From NCBI GenBank assembly GCA_945876515.1, contig CAMCPF010000147.1, positions 1 through 7,473 on the forward strand: a DNA stretch of 7,473 nucleotides, given 5' to 3'. The notes beneath the pieces are model-generated. The model was not told the DNA's origin, searched no databases, and saw only the letters and a program-made list of their open reading frames with translations. Source of the DNA: Candidatus Kuenenia stuttgartensis (GTDB lineage: Bacteria > Planctomycetota > Planctomycetia > Pirellulales > UBA1268). Numbering within the stretch: the stretch's first letter is position 1; each line of letters begins with the position of its first letter. The position numbers were made by a program, and so were the translations under genes. Below are positions 1 through 6,732 of the stretch, one piece after another.

Positions 1-28
1 GGGGTTGCCCGTGCCAATCGAGCGGCGT

Positions 29-95
29 AGGAAACCGAGCGCAGCAAGGATTGCGAAGCGAGGTTTCCTCCGAGCGACCGGAAGGCAGGATGCCT
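29..95. repeat. Structured repeat-like element with two GGA-loop hairpins
   Basis: The arms AGGAAACC (29-36) and GGTTTCCT (62-69) are perfect 8-bp inverted repeats. Between them, CGC (40-42) can pair with GCG (58-60), and GCAA (44-47) pairs with TTGC (51-54) around the loop GGA. A second hairpin follows at once: AGGCA (83-87), loop GGA (88-90), TGCCT (91-95). The two identical loops and the adjoining 43-bp repeat suggest one structured intergenic element of the REP type. It could instead be a folded RNA or a protein-binding dyad. The pairing is seen directly; the element class is inference. Confidence 0.45.
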
Positions 96-97
96 GA

Positions 98-140
98 AGG
101 GAGCGTCCGGCGAGATGGCATGGGCAGCCCCGAGCCGCGG
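98..140 (+). repeat. Left copy of the 43-bp inverted repeat
   Basis: This segment matches the reverse complement of 7428-7470 at 41 of 43 positions. The mismatches are at 123 and 139. Similarity stops sharply on both sides: positions 95-97 and 141-142 do not match. The two copies face each other across about 7.3 kb and bracket all five genes of the window. The left copy sits directly beside the GGA-loop hairpins. It is probably a dispersed intergenic repeat; transposon-style terminal repeats are possible, but no transposase lies between the copies. Confidence 0.8.
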
Positions 141-154
141 CACTCACGACGTAC

Positions 155-181
155 CGCACGTCTTCCGTGCGCCAGGCACGG
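155..181 (-). terminator. Mutually exclusive hairpins after the RND gene (possible terminator region)
   Basis: CGCACG (155-160) pairs perfectly with CGTGCG (166-171) around a 5-nt loop. The overlapping CCGTGC (165-170) pairs perfectly with GCACGG (176-181), also around 5 nt. Only one of the two stems can form at a time. The structure lies 25-50 nt past the stop codon of the transporter gene, where an operon transcript would end. There is no run of U after either stem on the minus strand, so a classical intrinsic terminator is not shown. It may be a 3'-end stabilising or factor-dependent termination site. Confidence 0.35.
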
Positions 182-205
182 CGTGATCGGACTGTGGGCG
201 TCAGT

Positions 206-3200
206 TCACGCCGAGACCGACTGCGGGCGGGGGTCGTGCTGCTGGAGGTCGGCGGGGAGCCACTCGGCGTCGGCGGCTTCCTCGTCGGCCGCGGGGCCGA
301 AGGCGGCGGACTCGAGGTCGGCCTCCTCGACGTGGCCGTCGCGGGCACTCGTGCCGAAGAAGGAGTACATCACCGGCACGAGGATCAGCACGAGCACCGT
401 CGTCGTCATCAGCCCGAAGGCCATCGAGGTGGCCATCGGCACGAGGAACTGGGCCTGGAAGCTCTTCTCCAGGAGGAGCGGCATCAGGCCGCCGATCGTG
501 GTCACGCTCGTGAGCAAGACGGGCCGGAACCGGAGGCAGCCCGCCTCGCGGAGCGCCTCGCGGAGCGGATGGCCGGCCCTGACGCGGTGGTTGATGAAGT
601 CGATCAGCACGATCGAGTCGTTGACCACCACGCCCGAGAGGGCCACCAGGCCGAACATGCTGAACAGCGTCAACGGCATGCCCATCAGGGCGTGGCCGAA
701 CACGGCACCCGCGATCCCGAACGGGATCACGAGGATGATCAAGAGCGGCTGGAAGTAGCTCTTGAACTCCATCGTCAGGAGCACAAACATCGCGAACAGG
801 GCGACCACGAAGCCCACTCCGAGGCTGCGGAGCGACTCGTTGGTCTGCTCCCGCTGTCCCTCCCACCGGACCCGCACCAGCGGATACTCGGCCAGCAGTT
901 CCGGCATCAGCCGGCTCTCCATGTCGGCCGTGATCTGGCTGCTCGTCAACGAACTTTTGGCCACGTCGATGTCGGCCGTGACCGAGATCGACCGCTTCTG
1001 GTCGAGCCGATTGATCTCGGAGTAGCCCCGATCGACGGTGATGTCGGCCAGTTCCTCGAGCGATCGCTTCGCGCCGTCGGGCCCGGTCACGCGGATCTCA
1101 TCGAGCGTGGCGAAGCTCCGCCGCTCCTCCCTCGGGTAACGAACCATGAGCTTGACCTCGTGCCGGCCCCGCTGGAGCCGCATCACCTCCTCGCCGTAGT
1201 AGCTTGCCCGGATCGTGCCGGCGAGATCCGCCAGCGACACCCCGAGCGCCTCCGCCCGCGGCTTGACCTTGATCTGGTATTCCCACTTGCCCGGCCGCGA
1301 GTCGTCGTCGATGTCGATCACGCCGGGATATTGGGCGAGCCACTGCTTGCACCGCTCGACCCCCGCCTCGAGCTGCCGGACGGCTTCAGGATCCGACTGG
1401 GCCAGCAACTTGAACTCGATGGTCTTGCCGCCAGGGCCGATGTTTTCGGTGCCGTAGACGAGCGACTCCGTGCCCACGAACTCCCCCGCCGCCCGCCGCC
1501 ACTCGCTGATGAACTCCTCGCTCGTGACGTCGCGGCGCTCCCCCTCCACGAGTTCGAGCGCCACGGCGCCGACGTGGCTGCCGCTCATTCGGGCTTCGGG
1601 GCCGACCTCACCCTGGGCCGCCACCTGGCCGACGGCACGGTGAATGAGAGTTACGATCGGCTCGCCCACGGCGGGCGAGAATTTCTTCGAGGCCGCCACC
1701 GCCGCCTGCTCGATTCGCCGGGTGGCCTCCTCCGTGACGCTCGCCGGCGTACCGTCGGGAAACACGATCTTGGCCAGCAGCCGGTTGGCGTCGATCTTGG
1801 GGAAGAGTTCGAACGGCGTGATCCCGCTGCGCACGATCCCCAACGCCACGAGCAGGATCCCGACCGCGAACGCGAGGGTCGAAAAGCGGTTATTGAGCGC
1901 GAGCTCGAGCACAGGCGAGTAGATGCGCCGTACGAACCACTTGAGCCCCCGGTCGCAGGCCCGTTGCAGAAAAGCGACCACCGGCAGGAGCAGCCTGAGC
2001 GGGTAAAGCACGATCCCGAACAGCGTGAACACGAAGTTCTTCTCGTGAGCCAGGTGCCCCGGCAGGATGAGCGTCGATTCAAGCAGCGACATCAGGAGCG
2101 TGGTGATGAAGGCAAAGGGCATGACCGCGATGAACTTCCCCATCACGCCGGAGACGAAGCACAGCGGCATGAACGTGATCACGGTCGTGAGCACGCTCGA
2201 GATCACGCTCGGCACCACCTCGACCGTGCCGTCGATCGCCGCCTGAACCAGCGGCTTGCCCATCCGCCGGTGCCGCTCGACGTTGTCGCTGACCACAATC
2301 GCGTCATCCACCACGATCCCGATCGCCATCAGGAAGGCGAACATCGAGAGCATGTTGAGCGTCTGGTCAGTCGAGAACATCAGCATCCCGGTGCCCAGCA
2401 TCGAGAACGGGATGCCCATCGCCACCCAGAAGGCGATCTTGAGGTCGAGGAACAGGGCCAGGACCACGAACACGATGGCGAGTCCCTGGAGTCCGTTCGA
2501 GATCAGCATGTCGAGCCGGTCGCGTACGTCCACTGACTGGTCCGCCCAGGTCACGAGCTGATAGCCGGCCGGCAGCCGGCCGCCATCGGCCACGTAGCCG
2601 TTCACGGCTGCCACCATTGCCAGGAGGTCCTCGCTAGATGTGCGGTCCACCGAGATCACCATCCCCGGCCGGCCGTTGATCTGGTTGGTGGAGGCGACGT
2701 CGGCGAACTCGTCGCGGACGGTGGCGAGGTCGCCGACGGTGAGCACCAGGCCGTCGGGCAGGGTCACGAGCGGCAGTTTGGCGATCTCCTCACCCGAATA
2801 CCGCTTGTTCTTGCCGCGGAGCAGGATCTCGCCCCCCTCGCTGCGAATCAAGCCGCCGGGAAGCTCGAGGTTTTCGCGGCGGACGATCTCGGCCACGGCC
2901 TGCAGGGAGAGACCGTATTTCCGCAGGGTCGCCTCCGGAATCTCGATGTCGATCTCGTAGTCACGGGCGCCCTGGATGTTGGCCGCGGACACGGCCGGCA
3001 GCGAGAGCAGGTCGTCGCGAACGGCCTCGGTGACGTCGCGGAGTTCCTCCTCGGAGACCTCGCCATGCACGGCTGCGTCGGGCGCCAGCACGCCCACCTT
3101 GATCGCCGGCGTGCGGAGCGTGACCTGCTCCACCTTCGGGTCCTCGGCCAGGACCGGGAAGCTCGGGATCCGATCGACCTCCGAACGAATTTCAGACAGT

Positions 3201-3517
3201 GTCTTCTGCACGTTCTCGACGCTGTCCCGCAGTTCGAAGACGCAGAAGCCCACCCCCTCCTGGGCCACGCTCGTGACCTTCTTGATGCCTTCGACGCTCC
3301 GGCAGGCCTCCTCGATCTTCTGGCAGATGCCCTCCTCGACCTCGTCGGGCGTTGCCCCGGGATAGGGCACCGTAACCAGCACGATCTCGAGTTCGAACTC
3401 GGGAAACACCTCCCGCCGCATCGAGGCGAAGGCCATCGCCCCAACCAGCAGGATCGCGACGACCAGCGTGTTCATTGCCGGCTGATTGCGGATGGTCCAG
3501 GAGATGATGGATCTCAC
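206..3517 (-). CDS. RND-family efflux transporter, inner-membrane permease subunit (AcrB-type)
   Basis: Proton-driven inner-membrane pump of the AcrB/MexB (ACR_tran) superfamily, 1103 residues, slightly longer than usual (about 1030-1050). Its layout is canonical: TM1 at about 14-32, a first porter domain (33-335), TM2-TM6 (339-485), a cytoplasmic linker, TM7 (548-565), a second porter domain (566-890), and TM8-TM12 (896-1053). The TM4 motif GIVVDDAIVV carries the proton-relay aspartates D404 and D405. R996 and T1003 match AcrB R971 and T978. The TM10 motif VVVNDSIVLID has Asn966 where AcrB has Lys940. A hydrophobic stretch (495-517) in the linker and an acidic tail (about 1058-1103) are unusual. 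The GTG start overlaps the adaptor stop (GTGA), with AGGGA 6 nt upstream, and the protein begins with the typical RND N-terminus (SIISWTIRNQPAMNTL). The substrate cannot be told; the partner adaptor is the upstream gene. Confidence 0.95.
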   Translation of the reverse strand: MRSIISWTIRNQPAMNTLVVAILLVGAMAFASMRREVFPEFELEIVLVTVPYPGATPDEVEEGICQKIEEACRSVEGIKKVTSVAQEGVGFCVFELRDSVENVQKTLSEIRSEVDRIPSFPVLAEDPKVEQVTLRTPAIKVGVLAPDAAVHGEVSEEELRDVTEAVRDDLLSLPAVSAANIQGARDYEIDIEIPEATLRKYGLSLQAVAEIVRRENLELPGGLIRSEGGEILLRGKNKRYSGEEIAKLPLVTLPDGLVLTVGDLATVRDEFADVASTNQINGRPGMVISVDRTSSEDLLAMVAAVNGYVADGGRLPAGYQLVTWADQSVDVRDRLDMLISNGLQGLAIVFVVLALFLDLKIAFWVAMGIPFSMLGTGMLMFSTDQTLNMLSMFAFLMAIGIVVDDAIVVSDNVERHRRMGKPLVQAAIDGTVEVVPSVISSVLTTVITFMPLCFVSGVMGKFIAVMPFAFITTLLMSLLESTLILPGHLAHEKNFVFTLFGIVLYPLRLLLPVVAFLQRACDRGLKWFVRRIYSPVLELALNNRFSTLAFAVGILLVALGIVRSGITPFELFPKIDANRLLAKIVFPDGTPASVTEEATRRIEQAAVAASKKFSPAVGEPIVTLIHRAVGQVAAQGEVGPEARMSGSHVGAVALELVEGERRDVTSEEFISEWRRAAGEFVGTESLVYGTENIGPGGKTIEFKLLAQSDPEAVRQLEAGVERCKQWLAQYPGVIDIDDDSRPGKWEYQIKVKPRAEALGVSLADLAGTIRASYYGEEVMRLQRGRHEVKLMVRYPREERRSFATLDEIRVTGPDGAKRSLEELADITVDRGYSEINRLDQKRSISVTADIDVAKSSLTSSQITADMESRLMPELLAEYPLVRVRWEGQREQTNESLRSLGVGFVVALFAMFVLLTMEFKSYFQPLLIILVIPFGIAGAVFGHALMGMPLTLFSMFGLVALSGVVVNDSIVLIDFINHRVRAGHPLREALREAGCLRFRPVLLTSVTTIGGLMPLLLEKSFQAQFLVPMATSMAFGLMTTTVLVLILVPVMYSFFGTSARDGHVEEADLESAAFGPAADEEAADAEWLPADLQQHDPRPQSVSA

Positions 3518-4926
3518 GTGTCGTCCCTGTCTGGGGTGACGGCGGGCGTGGCAGCGGCGGGCGTGGCTGCGGATCGAGACACGGGCTCGGCTACCGCCAT
3601 GCCCGGCCGCGCGTTGGTGAGTTGGCTGGTGATCACACGGTCCCCGGCCACGAGCCCCGATGGTCCGCTTTCGAAGATCGCCCGACCGCCGGCCACTTGC
3701 ACCGGCTTCGGCCGGACAATATCCAGCCGGCCATCACGGATCACCCACAGCTCGCCACTGGGCCGACGGGCCTCCTCGGGAATCGAGACCAGCTCATGCG
3801 GCGAGTCGATATGGAGCCGGACTTGCACGAACATGCCCCGCATCAGCGACCGGGGCGACCCCGGCGGCGGCGTCTCGAGCGCCGCACCGTAGCGATCCAC
3901 GGCCCGCACCTTCGTCGGCTCGGTCACGATCACCCGGCAGGGGAGCGTGCGGGTCTTCTCGTCGAGGCCCCGGCCCTCCTGCCGGGAGAGGAACCCGTCC
4001 CACTCGAACTGGCTGTCACCCACCGTGAACACGACCGTCACGGGGACGTCGGGCATCTCGTGGGGGCCGCCGGCGAGCGGATCCGCCAGCCCGCCCGACC
4101 GCCAGACCCGGGCGAGTTCGTCCATCTGCAGGCTCGTGCGAATCTCGGCCCGCCGCGTATCTTCGATCGTGACCAGGGCCATGCCTTTGGCGACGTAGGA
4201 ATCCTGCTCCACGTGATCCTCGACGATCACGCCGTCGGTCGGTGCGGTGACCCGCGTACGAGCGAGGTCGAGCTTGGCCCGGTCGAGCATCGTCGCCGCC
4301 AGGGCTTTGGCCTCCTCCAGGCGGTGCTTGCGCTTGAGCAGCACCCGCGACTGGCCCTGGAGGTTCGTGAGGGTGGTCGTCGCCGCGAGTTCCTCGCGGA
4401 CCGCACGATCGTGCTCCGCCTCCGTCACGATCCGCCCCGCCTTCAGCCCATCGAGCCGCTTGACCTCGCGGCCGGCGAGCTCGAGCTGCTGCATCGCAAG
4501 CTCCATGCCCGTCGCGTTTTGCCTGATCTCTTCCTCGGCCTCCTCGATGGCGAGCGTCGCCTGGGCCTCCTCCCTCTCGAGCCTGGCAACCTCGAAGGCA
4601 TAGTCGCGGGGATCGATCTCGAAGAGCGGCGTGCCCGCGGTTACGAACCGGCCCGCCTTGCAGGCATCCGTCTTCAACTGCACGCGGCCCGGCACCTCGG
4701 CCGCAAGCGTCACCTCGCGCAGCGGCACCACCACGCCGTCGAGCTCGATCGTGAGCCCGCCGGTTTCACGGACCACCTCGACGGCGCGCACGGGGGCAGC
4801 GGCCGGCTTATCGACCTGCTTTCGCTCGGGAGGCGGCTGGCTTCCCAGGAACCGAAACACGGCGAACCCGGCCGCGAGGATCAGGATCGGCGTCAGCCAG
4901 CCGACGACGGTGCGCACGATGTTCAT
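3514..4926 (-). CDS. RND efflux membrane fusion protein (HlyD-type periplasmic adaptor)
   Basis: Periplasmic adaptor of 470 residues that would link the RND pump to an outer-membrane channel. It has one N-terminal membrane segment (about 8-28, ILILAAGFAVF), which acts as an anchor; no lipobox cysteine is seen. The first lipoyl half-motif lies at about 68-108 (VPLREVTLAAEVPGRV, then TPLFEIDP). A long charged coiled-coil hairpin spans about 110-220, and the second lipoyl half follows at about 224-260 (RVTAPTDGVIVEDHVEQDSY). A beta-barrel (260-375) and a membrane-proximal domain (378-445, with GDRVITSQL) complete the standard order. The C-terminus ends in a low-complexity AATPA duplication. The ATG overlaps the stop of the TetR gene (ATGA), and the stop overlaps the GTG of the transporter. 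A GGAG lies about 11 nt before the start. The domain pattern makes the family secure; the substrate is unknown. Confidence 0.93.
   Translation of the reverse strand: MNIVRTVVGWLTPILILAAGFAVFRFLGSQPPPERKQVDKPAAAPVRAVEVVRETGGLTIELDGVVVPLREVTLAAEVPGRVQLKTDACKAGRFVTAGTPLFEIDPRDYAFEVARLEREEAQATLAIEEAEEEIRQNATGMELAMQQLELAGREVKRLDGLKAGRIVTEAEHDRAVREELAATTTLTNLQGQSRVLLKRKHRLEEAKALAATMLDRAKLDLARTRVTAPTDGVIVEDHVEQDSYVAKGMALVTIEDTRRAEIRTSLQMDELARVWRSGGLADPLAGGPHEMPDVPVTVVFTVGDSQFEWDGFLSRQEGRGLDEKTRTLPCRVIVTEPTKVRAVDRYGAALETPPPGSPRSLMRGMFVQVRLHIDSPHELVSIPEEARRPSGELWVIRDGRLDIVRPKPVQVAGGRAIFESGPSGLVAGDRVITSQLTNARPGMAVAEPVSRSAATPAAATPAVTPDRDDT
3541..3570. repeat. 15-bp tandem duplication in the 3' end of the adaptor gene
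   Basis: Two adjacent 15-bp units (3541-3555 and 3556-3570) differ at a single base (3553 against 3568). The length is a multiple of three, so the frame is kept. On the minus strand they encode two AATPA units at residues 453-462 of the membrane fusion protein, in its Ala/Pro/Thr-rich C-terminal tail. This looks like slippage-prone low-complexity coding DNA beyond the folded domains, with no obvious functional effect. Confidence 0.7.
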
Positions 4927-5663
4927 GCCCGAAACGACTCCGAGCCGGGAAAGGAGGGGGCTGTCAGCGTCGGACCCGCCCCGAGGGCGGCGAGTGTCAG
5001 GCGGGTGACGTGGTCGGCGAGGTCCGCCGGTGTGTGGAGAGCCGCGAGTTCATCGGCCGGCACGAGCATCCCGACGACGTCGCCCGCCGCCCGATAGACG
5101 AAGCACTGCCCCATCACGCCGACCGCCAGTCGCCGCAGCCGAGGCTCGTCGAGCCGGCCCGCGGCCAGTTCGGCGAGGATTGAGACGAGCATCTGGAAGT
5201 GAGGGCGGAAGTAATCCTCGACGAGTTCGCGGCAGGCCTCGGTCGGCTGCAGCACCTCGCGGAGCATCAGCCGCACCTGCCAGGGGGGCTGGCCGAGACC
5301 CAGCATCCGCTCGAGCGTGTTGTCGAGAAACTCCCGCAGCTTGCGGTCGGGCGGCGTGCCCGGCTCCCAGCGGGGCTCAGGCACCTGCCGCACCCGCTCC
5401 TCGTGGGCGTGCTTGACGCTCTCGATGTACAGCCGCTTCTTGTCGCCGAAGTAGTAGTTGACGGCCGCGAGGTTCACGGCTGCAGCCAGGCAGATGTCGC
5501 GGACGGTGGCCGCCTCGTAGCCCTTTTCGGCGAACTCCCGCCCCGCCGCGAGCAGAATCCGTTCCTTGGGGTCGTCGGTCGGGAACTTCTCGCCGGCAGC
5601 TTTACGAGCGACACTCTTGGCAGCCGGCCCGGTCGCGATTTCACCGGCAATTTGATCGATCAT
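4923..5663 (-). CDS. TetR/AcrR-family transcriptional regulator with CecR/CerR-type C-terminal domain
   Basis: DNA-binding regulator, 246 residues from the ATG at 5663. A GTG two codons earlier (5669) is an equally possible start; a TAA at 5682-5684 limits any further extension. Numbered from the GTG, the TetR helix-turn-helix spans about 36-80 (ERILLAAGREFAEKGYEAAT, ending in VNYYFGDKKRLY). The ligand-binding half has LREVLQPTEACRELVEDYF (about 136-154) and GVMGQCFVYR (about 184-193), which match the CecR/CerR C-terminal domain (DUF1956 type) as I know it. A tail of about 30 residues precedes the DNA-binding domain. It is the first gene of the efflux operon, overlapping the adaptor gene by ATGA. 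By analogy with E. coli CecR and other pump-linked TetR proteins it probably represses this operon and releases DNA on ligand binding. The family is sure; the ligand is unknown. Confidence 0.93.
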   Translation of the reverse strand: MIDQIAGEIATGPAAKSVARKAAGEKFPTDDPKERILLAAGREFAEKGYEAATVRDICLAAAVNLAAVNYYFGDKKRLYIESVKHAHEERVRQVPEPRWEPGTPPDRKLREFLDNTLERMLGLGQPPWQVRLMLREVLQPTEACRELVEDYFRPHFQMLVSILAELAAGRLDEPRLRRLAVGVMGQCFVYRAAGDVVGMLVPADELAALHTPADLADHVTRLTLAALGAGPTLTAPSFPGSESFRA

Positions 5664-5714
5664 GGTCACTTTTCGCAGCGTTTACGGCCGCTCCCTCGCA
5701 AACCTATGGCCCGT

Positions 5715-5732
5715 TTCAAACAGGCGCTTGAA
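5715..5732 (-). promoter_or_regulatory. Candidate TetR operator (dyad over the expected transcription start)
   Basis: TTCAA (5715-5719) and TTGAA (5728-5732) form an 18-bp dyad with 5-bp half-sites and an 8-bp spacer. An overlapping odd palindrome, GTTTCAAAC, sits at 5713-5721. The dyad begins just downstream of the proposed -10 box, so a bound dimer would cover the transcription start of the TetR-adaptor-pump operon, a usual place for an autorepressor. The half-sites are short and imperfect, and no experimental site was compared, so this is inference. Confidence 0.35.
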
Positions 5733-5735
5733 TCG

Positions 5736-5764
5736 ATTGTATACCAGGGAAACCGCACCGTCAG
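5736..5764 (-). promoter_or_regulatory. Sigma70-like promoter of the TetR-adaptor-RND operon
   Basis: On the minus strand the -35-like hexamer CTGACG (complement of 5759-5764, 4 of 6 consensus bases) lies 17 bp before the -10-like TACAAT (complement of 5736-5741, 5 of 6). A TGG upstream of the -10 resembles an extended -10. The expected start near 5729 would give a leader of about 60-65 nt before the TetR gene. The spacing and the position in the only sizeable gap of the gene block support the call. Confidence 0.5.
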
Positions 5765-5790
5765 CGGCGAAATAACCGCGAATTGACCGC
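5750..5790 (-). repeat. Three GCGGTT-like direct repeats upstream of the operon promoter
   Basis: On the minus strand, GCGGTCA (5784-5790), GCGGTTA (5773-5779) and GCGGTTT (5750-5756) share the core GCGGT in the same orientation. The first two are spaced 11 bp apart, about one helical turn. They surround and precede the -35 hexamer. They could be half-sites for an activator or second regulator, or chance in G+C-rich DNA. Confidence 0.25.
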
Positions 5791-5853
5791 CAACTCAGAC
5801 GAGCACTTCGCCGGGGAGGGTTTTCACGCTGCCCTGGGCCACGTGCTTGCCCC

Positions 5854-6732
5854 TCAGCCGCGAAGCTGCTCGCGGTAGCGGTCCAGGAAGTGGTTGGCGA
5901 CCTCGGCATTCAGCGTGCCCCACGCCTCGTCGAGGAGGGTGCCGGAGAGCAGGCCGCCGACGGACTTCGAGGCCACGGCCCCCAGCAGGTCGGTCAGCCG
6001 CGTGACTGGATCCCGCCCCACGAGCCGCTCGGTGTCCACGTGCACGAACTCATTGGCCACCAGTGACATCGTGGGCAGCTTCGGCACGGGATCCCGGCCG
6101 TTGACGTAGCGGAAGATCTTTCCGGCAAACTCCCGACTGAGGGCTTCGCAGGCCACCCTGTTGCCGATCATCGGGGCCCCGAACGTGCAGACCTCGTGAA
6201 CGGGAACGAACCGTCGCTTGAGCAGCCACGCCGCGTACAGCGCCAGTGCGCCACCGAGGCTGTGGCCGGTCAGCCAGATCGGCCGGTCACGTCGCTTGAA
6301 CTCGACCTCGATCGCCTCGGCCAAGGGCGGCCAGATGTCGGCGATCGCGTCGGCGAAGCCTTTGTGAAACCTCGCCCCCACGCCCGCGGCCGAGAGGTCG
6401 TGGCCCAGCCGCCCCTCGGGCACCACCAGCAGGTTCATCGCGTCGGTCAGCAGGATGTCCTTCAGGCCGTCGAGCGTGGCGGGTGACTCCGTGCCCCGAA
6501 ACGCGACCACGATGTTGGCCTCGTCGGTGGCCAGCCAGCCCTGCGTGTTGCCGACGCTGAAGAGTCTCGCGTCCAGCCCCAGCACCGCCTTGAACTGCGG
6601 CTCTCCGGCCGCCGCAGGCAGGTATGCCAGCGCCGCCGCCTCACAGAGAAACCGGGCGTTGTCGAGGCCGCCGGAGTCGTCTTCGTCGAGCCGAAAGCCA
6701 CCGCCCGCACCGGGCTCGCGTTCAGTTGACAT
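5854..6732 (-). CDS. Class 3 lipase (alpha/beta-hydrolase fold)
   Basis: Predicted carboxyl-ester (triacylglycerol-type) hydrolase of 292 residues, in the normal range for bacterial Lipase_3 proteins. The strand and oxyanion-hole motif VVAFRGTES is at about 75-83. The nucleophile elbow WLTGHSLGGALA has Ser158. The acid motif YVNGRDPVPKLP has Asp214, and the C-terminal NHFLDRY provides His281, so the triad looks complete. No signal peptide or membrane segment is visible: the N-terminus is hydrophilic and acidic, which suggests a cytoplasmic enzyme or export by another route. The start is the ATG at 6732, with GGGAG 9 nt upstream; the gene overlaps the LRR gene by 11 nt (ATGTCAACTGA), so the two are probably translationally coupled. 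An upstream in-frame start near 6840 would give an Arg/Ser-rich, implausible extension. The substrate is unknown; phospholipase or other esterase activity is equally possible. Confidence 0.92.
   Translation of the reverse strand: MSTEREPGAGGGFRLDEDDSGGLDNARFLCEAAALAYLPAAAGEPQFKAVLGLDARLFSVGNTQGWLATDEANIVVAFRGTESPATLDGLKDILLTDAMNLLVVPEGRLGHDLSAAGVGARFHKGFADAIADIWPPLAEAIEVEFKRRDRPIWLTGHSLGGALALYAAWLLKRRFVPVHEVCTFGAPMIGNRVACEALSREFAGKIFRYVNGRDPVPKLPTMSLVANEFVHVDTERLVGRDPVTRLTDLLGAVASKSVGGLLSGTLLDEAWGTLNAEVANHFLDRYREQLRG

Larger units (their letters stand above)
1..205. other. Non-coding region downstream of the RND operon, rich in hairpins
   Basis: This is the stretch between the window edge and the stop codon of the RND transporter gene. 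I see no credible gene in it. It contains a nested hairpin at 29-69, a small hairpin with a GGA loop at 83-95, one copy of a 43-bp repeat at 98-140, and two mutually exclusive hairpins at 155-181. The plus-strand open frame that starts near position 51 runs antisense through the transporter gene and is judged to be a shadow. The mix of small dyads and a repeat that recurs at the other window edge suggests a dispersed, non-coding repeat element, but its full extent cannot be seen here. Confidence 0.6.

Noticed and set aside
51..758. Plus-strand open frame starting in the left repeat region
   Set aside because: It begins in structured repeat DNA and continues antisense to the RND gene. Its composition is Ser/Arg-rich and no domain is seen.
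167..2536. Very long plus-strand open frame (789 codons) opposite the RND gene
   Set aside because: Its product is a His/Arg/Glu-rich, low-complexity chain with no recognisable domain, which is typical of the antisense frame of a high-G+C gene. The minus-strand frame encodes a complete RND transporter.
3622..5097. Plus-strand open frame of 491 codons opposite the adaptor and TetR genes
   Set aside because: It shows the same biased Arg/His/Leu composition without motifs and crosses two well-supported genes on the other strand.
5199..5786. Plus-strand open frame (195 codons) across the TetR gene and its promoter
   Set aside because: It is antisense to a clear TetR gene, with no domain and no ribosome site of note.
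5818..5853. Possible intrinsic terminator after the lipase gene
   Set aside because: Only 4-bp stems (AGGG/CCCT and GGGC/GCCC) can be drawn, and no T run follows on the minus strand.
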